Shown here piece by piece: positions 34,084-43,688 of a DNA stretch of 64,000 nucleotides. The stretch is taken from positions 1-64,000 of the forward strand of contig JACVCH010000016.1 in NCBI GenBank assembly GCA_016742175.1, given 5' to 3'. The notes under the pieces were generated by a model that saw only the letters and a list, made by a program, of their open reading frames with translations, ran no database searches and was not told where the DNA came from. The position numbers and the translations under genes are program-made. This stretch comes from Rhizobiaceae bacterium (GTDB lineage Bacteria > Pseudomonadota > Alphaproteobacteria > Rhizobiales > Rhizobiaceae). The number at the start of each line of letters is the position of its first letter. Positions within the stretch are counted from its first letter, which is position 1.

Positions 34084-34103
34084 GCGACCGGAAGGACTTT
34101 TGA

Positions 34104-35063
34104 ATGGAAAGCTTGCATTCGATCTTCGTGGCGCCCTTCGCCGACATGGTCGCCGCGCCCGACTTCTTCCTCCAGGTCGTCTGGGAGGGGCTGGTCTCGG
34201 GCGTCCTCTACGCACTTATTGCGCTCGGCTTCGTCCTGATCTTCAAGTCCTCGCGCATCTTCAACTTCGCGCAGGGCATCATGGTCGTCTTCGCGGCGCT
34301 GACGCTGGTCGGCCTTCATGAACGCGGGGTTCCCGCACTGCTCGCCGTGCCGCTCACGCTGGCCGTCATGTTCTTCCTCGCCGTCGCCATCGAGCGCGTC
34401 GTCCTGCGCCCGCTCGTCAACCAGCCGGACATCATCCTGTTCATGGCGACGATCGGCGTGACGCTTTTCCTGATCGGGCTCGGCGAGACGATCTTCGGCG
34501 GCGAGAACAAGGTGATGATCACCTCGCAGCTCGGCATCCCGACCGGAAGTTGGGTGCTGGAGCCCTTCGGCGGCTTCGTGTCGATCGAGCAGAAGGACCT
34601 GACGGCCGTCGTCGGCGCGGTGCTCCTCGTCATCGCGCTCCTCGTCTTCCTCAACAAGTCCAAGATGGGCCGTGCCATCCGCGCGCTCGGCGACGACCAT
34701 CAGGCCGCGCTCTCGGTCGGCATCTCGCTGTCGACCATCTGGGTCATTGTCTGGTTCATCTCCGGCATCATCGCGCTGGCGACGGGCATCGTCTGGGGCG
34801 CGCGCGCCGGCGTCTCCTTCGCGCTCGAAGTCATCGCCCTGAAGGCGCTGCCGGTTCTGATGCTCGGCGGGCTCGAAAGCGTCACCGGCGCCATCGTCGG
34901 CGGGCTCGCCATCGGCGTCCTCGAAAAGGTCTTCGAGATCTATTGGGGCCAGCCGCTTTTGGGCGGCAACACGGAAGCCTGGTTCGCCTACATGCTGGCG
35001 CTCCTCGTGCTTCTCGTGCGCCCGCAGGGCCTCTTCGGCGAAAAAATCATCGAGCGGGTGTAA
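34104..35063 (+). CDS. Branched-chain-type ABC transporter permease (LivH-like)
   Basis: 319 residues, about eight membrane segments. LivH landmarks: GLVSGVLYALIALGFVLIFK near the N-terminus, FNFAQGIMVVFAAL, and IRALGDDHQAALSVGI, the cytoplasmic coupling loop. Start ATG with GGAAGGA upstream. It forms the inner-membrane channel with the LivM-like protein encoded 3 bp downstream. Confidence 0.9.
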   Translation: MESLHSIFVAPFADMVAAPDFFLQVVWEGLVSGVLYALIALGFVLIFKSSRIFNFAQGIMVVFAALTLVGLHERGVPALLAVPLTLAVMFFLAVAIERVVLRPLVNQPDIILFMATIGVTLFLIGLGETIFGGENKVMITSQLGIPTGSWVLEPFGGFVSIEQKDLTAVVGAVLLVIALLVFLNKSKMGRAIRALGDDHQAALSVGISLSTIWVIVWFISGIIALATGIVWGARAGVSFALEVIALKALPVLMLGGLESVTGAIVGGLAIGVLEKVFEIYWGQPLLGGNTEAWFAYMLALLVLLVRPQGLFGEKIIERV

Positions 35064-35066
35064 TCC

Positions 35067-36143
35067 ATGTTCTATCGCGTCGCCGGCCAGTACAAGACCA
35101 GCTATCAGGCGGACTACGCCCTCTTTCCGGTCAAGCAGGACGCGTTCCTGCTCGCCCTGATCCTCGTCGTCGCCTTCGTCGTCTTCCCGCTGACGGCAAG
35201 CGACTTCATGTTCCGCGCGCTTCTGATCCCCGTCCTGATCTACGCGCTCGCCGCTCTCGGGCTGAACATCCTCACCGGCTATGCCGGCCAGCTTTCGCTC
35301 GGCACCGGCGCCTTCATGGGTGTCGGCGCCTATGCCTGTTACAAGCTGGTGACGATCTTTCCCGAACTGAACGTCATCGTGGCCATCGCGCTGTCCGGCT
35401 TCTTCTCGGCCGCCGTCGGCGTTGCCTTCGGCCTGCCCTCGCTCAGGATCAAGGGCTTCTACCTCGCCATCGCGACGCTCGCCGCGCAGTTCTTCCTCGT
35501 CTGGCTGTTCCAGAAATGGGGCTGGCTCTACAACTACAACGCTTCCGGCGCGATCCAGGTGCCGAACACGCAAATGTTCGGCGTCACGATCACCGGCGCG
35601 CGCGCCTCGGCGATGAGCCAGTATTTCGTCGTCCTGTCCGTCGTCTGCATCGTGACGTTCCTTGCGATCAACGTCACGCGCGGCCGCATCGGGCGCACCT
35701 GGAAGGCGGTGCGCGACATGGACATCGCGGCCGAGCTCGTCGGCATCAACCTGATGAAGGCGAAGCTCTCGGCCTTCTTCGTCTCGTCCTACATCGTCGG
35801 CATCGCCGGCGCGCTGTTCGTCTTCCTGTGGCGCGGCGCGGCCGAGGCCGACCTCTTCGACATCCAGTTGTCCTTCCGGGTGCTCTTCATCGCCATCATT
35901 GGGGGGCTGGGCTCGATCCTGGGCAATTATCTCGGCGCGCTCCTGATCGTGGCGCTGCCGGTCATCATCGGCACGGTGCCGGCCATGTTCGGCCTGCCGA
36001 TTTCCTCGGCCATGGTCGAGCATTTGAACACCATGATCATCGGCGCGCTGATCATCGGCTTCCTGATCGTCGAGCCACACGGGCTCGCGCGGTTCTGGGC
36101 CGTCATCCGCGAGAAGCTGATCATCTGGCCATTCCCGCACTGA
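35067..36143 (+). CDS. Branched-chain-type ABC transporter permease (LivM-like)
   Basis: 358 residues, about ten membrane segments, with the LivM core LGLNILTGYAGQLSLGTGAF and the coupling loop TWKAVRDMDIAAELVGINLM. The C-terminus (IIGGLGSILGNYLGALLIV, LIVEPHGLARFW) is typical. It starts 3 bp after the livH-like stop, so translation is coupled. Confidence 0.9.
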   Translation: MFYRVAGQYKTSYQADYALFPVKQDAFLLALILVVAFVVFPLTASDFMFRALLIPVLIYALAALGLNILTGYAGQLSLGTGAFMGVGAYACYKLVTIFPELNVIVAIALSGFFSAAVGVAFGLPSLRIKGFYLAIATLAAQFFLVWLFQKWGWLYNYNASGAIQVPNTQMFGVTITGARASAMSQYFVVLSVVCIVTFLAINVTRGRIGRTWKAVRDMDIAAELVGINLMKAKLSAFFVSSYIVGIAGALFVFLWRGAAEADLFDIQLSFRVLFIAIIGGLGSILGNYLGALLIVALPVIIGTVPAMFGLPISSAMVEHLNTMIIGALIIGFLIVEPHGLARFWAVIREKLIIWPFPH

Positions 36144-36207
36144 GGAGTGAGCGGTGCGGGTTGATTGAGGCAAGCCCGAGGAACGGGCGCAAGTGGAGGA
36201 GCGACTG

Positions 36208-37521
36208 ATGAGACTGAAGCACACCACGGCTCTTGTGGCCGGCATCCTTGCGGCCGGCATCGCCGCGCCGGCATTCGCGCAGGACACGTTGAAGCTGCCC
36301 AACATGTCCTACCGCACCGGCCCGTTCGCGGCGACCGGCACGCCGCACATGAACGGCCAGCTCGACTACATGACCATGCTCAACGAGCGCGACGGCGGCA
36401 TCGGCGGCGTCAAGATCGCCTTCGAGGAATGCGAGACCGGCTACAACACCGAAAAGGGTGTCGAGTGCTACGAGAAGCTGAAGTCGGAAGGCGCGCTGGT
36501 CACCCAGCCCTGGTCGACCGGCATCACGTTGCAGGTGCTGCCGCGCGCCGGCGTCGACGAGATCCCGATGTATGCGCCCGGCTACGGCTTCTCGGCCATG
36601 CAGGACGGCAAGACGTTCAAATGGTCCTTCAACCCGCCGACCTCCTATTGGGACGGCGCGTCGATGATCATGCAGGGCATTTCGGATGGCAATCTCGACA
36701 GCCTCGAAGGCAAGAAGATCGCCTTCCTGCATCTCGATCATCCCTACGGCAAGGAGCCGATCCCGCTGTTCGAAGCTCTGGCCGAAACCCACGGCTTCGA
36801 GTTCCTGCCGATCCCGGTCGGCCTGACGGAGATGCAGAACCAGTCGGCACAGTGGCTGCAGATCCGCCGCGAGCGTCCCGACTTCGTCGTCATGTGGGGC
36901 TGGGGCGCGATGAACGCCGGCGCCATCACCGAGGCGGTCAAGACGCGCTACCCGATGGAGCAGTTCGTTTCCGTCTGGTGGGGTGCGCATGAGCCCGACC
37001 TCAATCTCGTCGGCGAGGAAGCCAAGGGCTATCGCGCCATTTCCTGGAACTTCGTCGATTCCGACTCGAAGCTGATGCAGGACGTGAAGACGCACGTCGT
37101 CGACGCCGGCAAGTCGCAGCTCAACCAGGGCGCCGGCGAGTTCGATTCGACCGCCTACCAGCGCGGCATCCTGATGTCGGTGATTCTGGCGGAAGCGGTG
37201 GAAGCCGCGCAGGAAGAGGCCGGCACGCCGATGATCAACCAGGAGCAGCTTCGCAAGGGCCTCGAGAATGTCAATCTCGACGAGGCGCGCCTTGCCGAAC
37301 TCGGCGCCGAGGAGATGATGGCGCCCTTCGCCATGAGCTGCTCGAACCACACCGGCCATGCGAGCGCGTGGATGATCGAGTGGGACGGCACCAAGTTCGT
37401 CAAGGTCTCCGACCTGCTGACGGCCGATCGCGCGGTCATCGACCCGCTGGTCGAGAAGGCGGCCGCCGACTATGCCGCGGCCAACCAGCCCTGGCAGATG
37501 AACGACGAGTGCGCCGAGTAA
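36208..37521 (+). CDS. Branched-chain-type ABC transporter substrate-binding protein
   Basis: 437 residues, periplasmic-binding-protein type I (LivK/Peripla_BP_6). The signal peptide ends at APAFA-QDT. At 437 residues it is longer than LivK (~370) and resembles the binding proteins of aromatic/aliphatic-acid HAAT systems. ATG 36208 chosen because GGAGGA lies just upstream and the signal peptide begins there. Ligand unknown; the two CoA ligases in the operon suggest a carboxylic acid. Confidence 0.85.
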   Translation: MRLKHTTALVAGILAAGIAAPAFAQDTLKLPNMSYRTGPFAATGTPHMNGQLDYMTMLNERDGGIGGVKIAFEECETGYNTEKGVECYEKLKSEGALVTQPWSTGITLQVLPRAGVDEIPMYAPGYGFSAMQDGKTFKWSFNPPTSYWDGASMIMQGISDGNLDSLEGKKIAFLHLDHPYGKEPIPLFEALAETHGFEFLPIPVGLTEMQNQSAQWLQIRRERPDFVVMWGWGAMNAGAITEAVKTRYPMEQFVSVWWGAHEPDLNLVGEEAKGYRAISWNFVDSDSKLMQDVKTHVVDAGKSQLNQGAGEFDSTAYQRGILMSVILAEAVEAAQEEAGTPMINQEQLRKGLENVNLDEARLAELGAEEMMAPFAMSCSNHTGHASAWMIEWDGTKFVKVSDLLTADRAVIDPLVEKAAADYAAANQPWQMNDECAE

Positions 37522-37533
37522 CGAGCCAGTATC

Positions 37534-37566
37534 CGCGGCGGGGAAACGTCCCCGCCGCGTTTCTTT
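37534..37566 (+). terminator. Strong stem-loop with short U-run after the binding-protein gene
   Basis: A perfect 10-bp stem (CGCGGCGGGG / CCCCGCCGCG) with a 6-nt loop, followed by TTTCTTT. It lies inside the operon before livF, so it probably acts as a partial terminator that keeps the binding protein in excess of the ATPase. Confidence 0.7.
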
Positions 37567-37573
37567 CCACGAG

Positions 37574-38422
37574 ATGGAAACCGCGATGAACCCGACCACC
37601 GCACCGCTTGCCGATACCGCCGAGCCGATCCTCTCGGTCAACAATATCGAGGTGATCTACGACCACGTCATCCTGGTTCTGAAGGGCGTTTCGCTGTCGG
37701 TCCCGCGCGGCGGCATTACGGCAATTCTGGGCGCCAACGGCGCCGGCAAGACCACGACGCTGAAGGCGATCTCCAACCTGCTCCATGCCGAGCGCGGTGA
37801 GGTGACCAAGGGCTCGATCGTCTTCGACGGCGCGCAGGTCCAGTCGCTGTCGCCGAACCAGCTCGTGCGCAGCGGCTGCATCCAGGTCATGGAGGGCCGC
37901 CATTGCTTCGGCCATCTGTCGGTCGAGGACAATCTGATGACCGGCGCCTTCACCCGCAAGGACGGGGCGGCGGCGATCCGCGACGACCTCGAACTCGTCT
38001 ACCAGTATTTCCCGCGCCTGCGCGAGCGGCGCACGAGCCAGGCCGGATACACCTCCGGCGGCGAGCAGCAGATGACGGCGATCGGCCGGGCGCTGATGTC
38101 GCGGCCGAAGATGATCCTCCTGGACGAGCCGTCCATGGGCCTGGCACCGCAGCTCGTCGAGGAAATCTTCGAGATCGTGAAGAAGCTCAACGACGAGCAG
38201 GGCGTCTCCTTCCTGCTCGCCGAGCAGAACACCAATGTCGCCCTGCGCTACGCCAAATACGGCTACATCCTCGAATCCGGCCGCGTCGTCCTCGATGGCG
38301 AGGCGAAGGCACTGCGCGAGAACGACGACGTCAAGGAATTCTACCTCGGCGTCGGCGGCGAGGGGCGCAAGTCGTTCCGCGACGTGAAGCACTACAAGCG
38401 CCGCAAGCGCTGGCTGGCCTGA
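37574..38422 (+). CDS. Branched-chain-type ABC transporter ATP-binding protein (LivF-like)
   Basis: 282 residues. Walker A GANGAGKTT, signature YTSGGEQQMTAIGRAL, Walker B MILLDEPSMGLA and the switch position in LLAEQNT, as usual for LivF. It carries ~40 extra C-terminal residues rich in Lys/Arg (DVKHYKRRKRWLA). A second ATG at 37586 has a slightly better ribosome site. It pairs with the LivG-like ATPase. Confidence 0.88.
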   Translation: METAMNPTTAPLADTAEPILSVNNIEVIYDHVILVLKGVSLSVPRGGITAILGANGAGKTTTLKAISNLLHAERGEVTKGSIVFDGAQVQSLSPNQLVRSGCIQVMEGRHCFGHLSVEDNLMTGAFTRKDGAAAIRDDLELVYQYFPRLRERRTSQAGYTSGGEQQMTAIGRALMSRPKMILLDEPSMGLAPQLVEEIFEIVKKLNDEQGVSFLLAEQNTNVALRYAKYGYILESGRVVLDGEAKALRENDDVKEFYLGVGGEGRKSFRDVKHYKRRKRWLA

Positions 38423-38426
38423 GATC

Positions 38427-39638
38427 ATGACCCACCAGGGAGGCCGCATGGTCGAGCATCGAGACATCGCGCCGAGCGGCGACGCCGATCTTCTGGCGGC
38501 GATGCGGACGCAGATTTCGCGCGCGATGGAACACCAGCCCTTCTGGGCCGCGCGCCTTGCGGGCGTCGATGTCGCCGCACTCACCTCGCGCGACGCCCTC
38601 GGCGCGGTGCCGGTGCTTCGAAAATCCGAACTGGTCGACTTGCAGGCCAAGGACCCGCCTTTCGGCGGGCTGACGGCGACGCCCGTAGGCGCGCTCGCCC
38701 GGCTCTTCATCTCGCCCGGCCCGATCTTCGATCCGGAAGGCCATGGCAGGGATTGGTGGGGCGCTGCAAAGGCCCTGGCGGCGGCGGGCGTCGGGCCGCA
38801 GGACATCGTCCTCAACACGTTCTCGTATCATCTGACGCCGGCCGGCGCGATGTTCGAGAGCGGAGCGCACGCGCTCGGCTGCGCCGTCATCCCGGCCGGC
38901 CCCGGCAATACCGCCGACCAGATCGTCGCGATCGCCCAGTTCCAGCCGACCGTCTATATCGGCACGCCCGATTTCCTGAAGATACTGCTCGACAAGGCCG
39001 CCGAGGCAAATCTGGCCTCCTCCATCCGGCGCGCCATCGTCTCCGGAGCGGCGCTGCCGCCAAGCCTGCGGGCCGAACTCGTCGAACGCGGCATCGCGGT
39101 CGTCCAATGCTACGGCACGGCCGATCTCGGCATCGTCGCCTATGAGGATGGCGGCGAGGGCATGGTGGTCAATGACGGCGTCGTGCTGGAGATCGTGCGT
39201 CCCGGCACCGACGATCCGCTGCCCGATGGCGAAGTCGGCGAGATCGTCGTCACCCGCCTCAACCGCGACTATCCGTTGATCCGCTTCGCGACCGGCGACA
39301 TGTCGCGGGTGCTGCCTTCGACGAGCGGCGTCCGCCGCATCGCCGGCTGGATGGGCCGTGCCGACCAGGCGACCAAGGTTAAGGGCATGTTCGTGCGGCC
39401 CGAGCAGATCGCCGCGCTCGGCAAGGCGCTCGGCATCGCAGGCCGCATGCGCCTCGTCGTCACCCGCGCGAATGAGCAGGACGCGATGGTCCTGAAGATC
39501 GAGCACACGGACCCATCCCTCGGCGACCGGGCCGCAGCAAAGCTTGCCGAACTCACCAAGCTCAAGGGCGCGGTCGAGATCGTCCCGGTCGGCCAGCTTC
39601 CCAATGACGGCAAGATCATCGCCGACGAGCGGACATAG
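38427..39638 (+). CDS. Phenylacetate-CoA ligase-like (PaaK family) adenylate-forming enzyme
   Basis: 403 residues, PaaK-like ANL enzyme. Family features: the N-terminal helical region, the acyl-binding core NTFSYHLTPAGAMFESGAHA, YGTADLGIVAYE in place of the aromatic-acid loop, TGDMSRVLP and KVKGMFVRPEQI. The ATP P-loop is degenerate (RLFISPGPIFDPEG), as in some PaaK relatives, so activity is uncertain. A start at 38448 with GGGAGG upstream is possible. Last gene of the ligase-HAAT operon; it probably activates an aryl- or alkyl-acetate-like acid. Confidence 0.8.
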   Translation: MTHQGGRMVEHRDIAPSGDADLLAAMRTQISRAMEHQPFWAARLAGVDVAALTSRDALGAVPVLRKSELVDLQAKDPPFGGLTATPVGALARLFISPGPIFDPEGHGRDWWGAAKALAAAGVGPQDIVLNTFSYHLTPAGAMFESGAHALGCAVIPAGPGNTADQIVAIAQFQPTVYIGTPDFLKILLDKAAEANLASSIRRAIVSGAALPPSLRAELVERGIAVVQCYGTADLGIVAYEDGGEGMVVNDGVVLEIVRPGTDDPLPDGEVGEIVVTRLNRDYPLIRFATGDMSRVLPSTSGVRRIAGWMGRADQATKVKGMFVRPEQIAALGKALGIAGRMRLVVTRANEQDAMVLKIEHTDPSLGDRAAAKLAELTKLKGAVEIVPVGQLPNDGKIIADERT

Positions 39639-39641
39639 GGA

Positions 39642-40973
39642 TCACTCCGCGCCGTCGATCCCGTAGCGGCGCATCTTCTCCCACAGCGTGGTTCGCGAGA
39701 TGCCGAGCAGATCGGCCGCCTCCTTCGGCGAATGCCCGGTCCGCGCCAGCGCCGCGACGATGTGCCTGCGCTCGGCCGCCTCGCGCACTTCGAGCAGCGT
39801 TTCGTCGTTCGGGTCTGGCTTGGAACGATCGGGCCGCGCGCCGCCGCCGTCCGGGAAGAGATCGCGAGCGGTCAATGCCGAGCCGTCGCCCAGCGCCACC
39901 GCGCGGTCGACGCGGTTGATCATCTCGCGGATGTTCCCCGGCCAGCCATGGCTCAGCGCCGCATCGAGCGCCGAGCCGTCGATCGACGGCACGTTTCGGC
40001 CGGTTTTCCGCGCCGCCGATTGAACGAACCCGCGCAACAGCCCGGCAATGTCGTCCGGACGTTCGCGCAGCGGCGGCAGCGTGCAGGCGATGACGTTGAT
40101 GCGGAACCAGAGGTCTTCGCGGAACGAGCCGGCGGCGACAAGAGCCGACAGATCCCTGTTCGTGGCGCATGCGAGCCGACCCTCGAATCGCCGCATCTCG
40201 CTGCCGCCCACTCGCCGGAACTCGCGCGTTTCCAGCACCCGCAAAAGCTTCACCTGAAGCGGCAGCGGCAGGTCGCCGATCTCGTCGAGGAAGAGCGTGC
40301 CGCCTTCGGCCTCTTCGAGAAAGCCGCGATGTGCGCCGACCGCCCCGGTGAACGAGCCGCGCTCATGGCCGAAGATCATGGAATCGGCGAGTTCGCCGGG
40401 CAGCGCGCCGCAATTGACGGCCACGAAAGGCGCGCCCGCGCGCGGCCCGCTTGCATGAAGAAACCGCGCGGCGACCTCCTTGCCGGTTCCCGTCTCGCCG
40501 AGCAGCAGCACGGGCAGGTCGGTTGCGGCCGCGCGTTTAAGCGTCTCGCCGATCGGCCGCATCGCAGCGCTCGCCGAAAAGGGATCGGCCGTCGCGCCCC
40601 GCCCAGCCGTCCGGCGCGCGATCCCCTGCAGTTCGTCGACCAGCCTGTCGAGGTCGAACGGCTTGGTGACGTAGTCGAGCGCACCCTCGCGGACGAGCCG
40701 CACCGCCTGGTCGATATCGCCATAGGCGGTCATGAAGATCGTCGGCACCAGGCCGACGCGGCCGAAATGGCGGCGCATCACCGTCTCGCCGTCGCCATCC
40801 GGCAGGCGGATGTCGGAGAGGATGATCGCCGGATCGAGCGTGGCGAGCGCCTCATGCGCCTGCGCCGCCGACCGTGCCCAGTCGACGCGAAAGCCTTCCA
40901 GTTCGAGCCGCTGGCGCAGCGAGGCGCCGAGCGTGGCGTCGTCCTCGACGAGGAGGATGAGGGAAGTTGTCAT
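39642..40973 (-). CDS. Sigma-54-dependent response regulator (NtrC/DctD type)
   Basis: 443 residues. Receiver domain with acidic pair EDD and phospho-acceptor Asp54 (LSDIRLPDGDG), AAA+ domain with Walker A GETGTGKE, sigma-54 contact loop GSFTGA, Walker B GGTLFLDEIGD, and a Fis-type HTH (GHSPKEAADLLGISRTTLWE). It activates sigma-54 promoters when phosphorylated by its kinase. The kinase gene lies 4 nt upstream on the same strand. The target genes are not obvious; the Mrp antiporter operon upstream is one candidate. Confidence 0.92.
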   Translation of the reverse strand: MTTSLILLVEDDATLGASLRQRLELEGFRVDWARSAAQAHEALATLDPAIILSDIRLPDGDGETVMRRHFGRVGLVPTIFMTAYGDIDQAVRLVREGALDYVTKPFDLDRLVDELQGIARRTAGRGATADPFSASAAMRPIGETLKRAAATDLPVLLLGETGTGKEVAARFLHASGPRAGAPFVAVNCGALPGELADSMIFGHERGSFTGAVGAHRGFLEEAEGGTLFLDEIGDLPLPLQVKLLRVLETREFRRVGGSEMRRFEGRLACATNRDLSALVAAGSFREDLWFRINVIACTLPPLRERPDDIAGLLRGFVQSAARKTGRNVPSIDGSALDAALSHGWPGNIREMINRVDRAVALGDGSALTARDLFPDGGGARPDRSKPDPNDETLLEVREAAERRHIVAALARTGHSPKEAADLLGISRTTLWEKMRRYGIDGAE

Positions 40974-40977
40974 CGCG

Positions 40978-42417
40978 TCACGTGTCCTTGGCCGAGGCGG
41001 GCGGTTCGGTAAGCGTAATCCGGACCATTGTTCCGACGCCATCCTCGCTGCGGATGGAGAGGCTCGCGCCGATCCGCTCGACGAGGTTGGCGACGACCCA
41101 GATGCCGATGCCGCGCTCGGCGGGAAGTTCTTCGAGCCGGCCGGAAATGATCGCCGCAACCATCTCCGGCGGCATGCCCTTGCCCTCGTCCTTGACGGCG
41201 AGCGAAACCGTGTGGTCGCCGGGATCGCGCGAAAGCGTGACGGTCACGGTGCCGTTTTCGGGCGAGGCGCGCACGGCGTTGAGCATGAGATTGATCAGGA
41301 TCTGGCGCAGCGCGTCGGCATCGACTTCGATCGCGACCGTTTCGTCGAGTACCCACTGCAATTCGACGCCCACGCGCCGCGCCTCGGGCTGGATCAGGAG
41401 ATCAAGATCGCGAATGTCCCGCGCGGCAAGTCGGCTGTTGCCCGACCGCCGCCGATAGGTCGACAGCGTCACGTCGACGACGCGGCCGATGCTGTCGAGA
41501 CCCTTTTCGATGAGGTCGAGCGTCTGGTCGCGCACGTCGGGGCGGTCGCCGAACCGCTTGAGCGTGGAAACGCCGTTCTTGAGCCCCGCGAGCGGGTTGC
41601 GCACTTCATGCGCGATGCCGGCCGCCATGCGGGCGAGCAGCGCATCGCGCTCCTGCTGCGCCATCTGCTCCAGAAGCCGAACGCGCTCGGCCTCCGAGCG
41701 CTCGCGCAGCGCCAGAGCCGCCTCGAGCTGGCGCAACTCGTCGCCTTGCCGCCATGGCGCCGGCTCCGTTTCGAGGGCATCCTGATCGGCGAGCCGGTTG
41801 ATGAAGGTGTCGAGCGGCGCAAGCACCCGCCGGGTGATCGCATAGACCGCGACGGCGGCAAGGATCGCGACCAGGAAATCGATGCCGAGCGCAATGCTGG
41901 AAGTCGCATCCGCCGCCTCGATCACGGGCGTGGCGTCGAACGTCGCCGCGAGCAGGAAGATCTGGTCGTCCATCGCGTAGGTACGCAGCACCAGAACCAG
42001 CGCCCGATCCGGATAGGCGTGAACCGCCGTCGCGTTGGCGCCGAGCGATGCGGCTTCGTCGAGCGCCGCGACCAGAAGCGGCCGGTGGCTTTCGCCGCGA
42101 ACCATCGTCTGCCTTTGGCCCGCCGCGTCCGTCCAGCGCGCCGCGATGGCTTCTTCGAGAAGCGCGGTGCGAAAGGTCAGGGACGCCGCAAGCTGCTGCT
42201 CCACCGCGCCCGGAGCATCCGCCGTTTCGGCGGCGATGTTGCCGGCCACCGCATCGAGAAACACGACGGCCTGGTCGCGCAGCGCGGATTCGCTGTTGGC
42301 CTGCAGCAGTCGGATGCCGAGCTGCGTCGTGCCGACCGCGACGACGAACATCGCGATCGCCACGAAGAGCGGCAGGGCCACTGTCAGCGGCAGGGTTCGG
42401 CGCAGGCGCGATGGCAT
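40978..42417 (-). CDS. Sensor histidine kinase with periplasmic domain
   Basis: 479 residues. Two membrane segments flank a ~150-residue periplasmic sensor (LPLTVALPLFVAIAMFVVAV and IALGIDFLVAILAAVAVYAI), then HAMP, an HisKA H-box HEVRNPLAGL, N-box NLMLNAVRASPENG and G-box DEGKGMPPE. It should phosphorylate the NtrC-type partner next to it. ATG 42417 has no good ribosome site. It lies only 41 bp after mnhG on the same strand, so both may be cotranscribed with the antiporter. Confidence 0.88.
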   Translation of the reverse strand: MPSRLRRTLPLTVALPLFVAIAMFVVAVGTTQLGIRLLQANSESALRDQAVVFLDAVAGNIAAETADAPGAVEQQLAASLTFRTALLEEAIAARWTDAAGQRQTMVRGESHRPLLVAALDEAASLGANATAVHAYPDRALVLVLRTYAMDDQIFLLAATFDATPVIEAADATSSIALGIDFLVAILAAVAVYAITRRVLAPLDTFINRLADQDALETEPAPWRQGDELRQLEAALALRERSEAERVRLLEQMAQQERDALLARMAAGIAHEVRNPLAGLKNGVSTLKRFGDRPDVRDQTLDLIEKGLDSIGRVVDVTLSTYRRRSGNSRLAARDIRDLDLLIQPEARRVGVELQWVLDETVAIEVDADALRQILINLMLNAVRASPENGTVTVTLSRDPGDHTVSLAVKDEGKGMPPEMVAAIISGRLEELPAERGIGIWVVANLVERIGASLSIRSEDGVGTMVRITLTEPPASAKDT

Positions 42418-42458
42418 GGACAGAGCCAATAGCGCATTTCCGCGCCGCTGCACCAGAC

Positions 42459-43688
42459 TTACGCCCCCGTCTCGCGTTGCGGCGCTTCCATGACGAGGAC
42501 GTCGCCCGTCATGCCCGGCGCAATGCGCGCGCGCCAATGCGCGCCGAACCAGTTCGTCCGCAGCGGCCGCGGCGTCCGGCCGAGGACGACGACGGCGTTG
42601 GCAAGGTCGTGCGGGATCGCGCAATCGTCTTCGAGAGCGGACCGGCTCTCATAAGTGCAGCCGAACCGGCGCGCGATCTCTTCGACAGGACGCCCGTCGA
42701 GGCCGGTATCAGCGACATGGACGATGCGCGTGACCGACCACAGGCCCGCCAGCAACGCCCATTCCACCAGAGCGGCCAGATGATCCTCGCCGCAGTCGCG
42801 CACGACAAGCGTCTCGGTGCCGGAGCGCGTGCCGGCGAACAGCACGGGTCCGCGATGAACTCCGGGCAGGCGAAGCAGTCCGTCCGGTTCCCACGTCGTC
42901 AGGTTCCGTCGCCCGTCCACCTGATGATGGAACCAGCCTTCGCAGGGCAGGACCAGCAGCACTTCGCCCATCCGCTCGCAGGCGAGCAGGTGTTCCGGAT
43001 CACCCTCGTCATAGTTCAGCGCGCTGTCGGCGCCTTTCAGGCCCCGAAGCGTGTGGATCGCCTTGCCCGCCCGTTCGCGGATCAGCCGCCGCATCTGCGC
43101 GGGGTCTTCGGCGGTGTCGATCGCATGCGTATCGATCACGACATGGGCGGACAGCTCGGCGCGGTTCTGTGCCGCGATCGCCAGCGCGCGCGCCGCGACC
43201 GGCTCGACATGGCCGTCGATCACCGCGAAACGCACCGCTTCGAGCTGCGGCAGCGACACGATCTGCGGGCGTCGCTGGCGCGCGATGATGCTCGGCGCGG
43301 CCTCCTGCGTTGCAGGCGCTTCGACCGGCAGCCAACCCATCCGCTCGTCGAGCGGCCGGGTCGAACGTTCGAGAACGCCGTCGAGCGCATTGCCCCCGCG
43401 CAGCGAAAGCTTGGCGCCCGAGACATAGGCCGCACGGCCGAGGAGATGGCCTGCGACGGGCACCGTCAGCAGCAGGAAGACGATAGTCAGCACGCCGATG
43501 ATGGTGGCGTCGGTCGCCCCTTGCGCGACGATCGTGCCGAGAATGACGAGGCCCGCGCCGAGCGTTCCGGCCTTGGTCGCCGCGTGCATGCGCTGGAACG
43601 GGTCGGACAACCGCACGACGCCGAGCCCCGCGATGCACAGGAACGCCACGCCGGCGAGCTTGAGGAGGAGGGAAAGAATGACCAGCAT
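42459..43688 (-). CDS. mnhG: Mrp antiporter subunit G with large C-terminal extension
   Basis: 409 residues against ~110-120 for usual MnhG/MrpG. Residues 1-~105 are normal MnhG (three membrane segments, LSDPFQRMHAATKAGTLGAG, TDATIIGVLTIVFLLLTVPV). A linker then leads into ~280 cytoplasmic residues resembling tandem universal-stress-protein-like domains (RFAVIDGHVEPVAARALAIA, SVTRIVHVADTGLDGR, ANAVVVLGRTPRPLR). The resemblance is by eye. The tail could regulate the antiporter in response to a ligand. The start shares one base with the mnhF stop (TGATG). Confidence 0.8.
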   Translation of the reverse strand: MLVILSLLLKLAGVAFLCIAGLGVVRLSDPFQRMHAATKAGTLGAGLVILGTIVAQGATDATIIGVLTIVFLLLTVPVAGHLLGRAAYVSGAKLSLRGGNALDGVLERSTRPLDERMGWLPVEAPATQEAAPSIIARQRRPQIVSLPQLEAVRFAVIDGHVEPVAARALAIAAQNRAELSAHVVIDTHAIDTAEDPAQMRRLIRERAGKAIHTLRGLKGADSALNYDEGDPEHLLACERMGEVLLVLPCEGWFHHQVDGRRNLTTWEPDGLLRLPGVHRGPVLFAGTRSGTETLVVRDCGEDHLAALVEWALLAGLWSVTRIVHVADTGLDGRPVEEIARRFGCTYESRSALEDDCAIPHDLANAVVVLGRTPRPLRTNWFGAHWRARIAPGMTGDVLVMEAPQRETGA

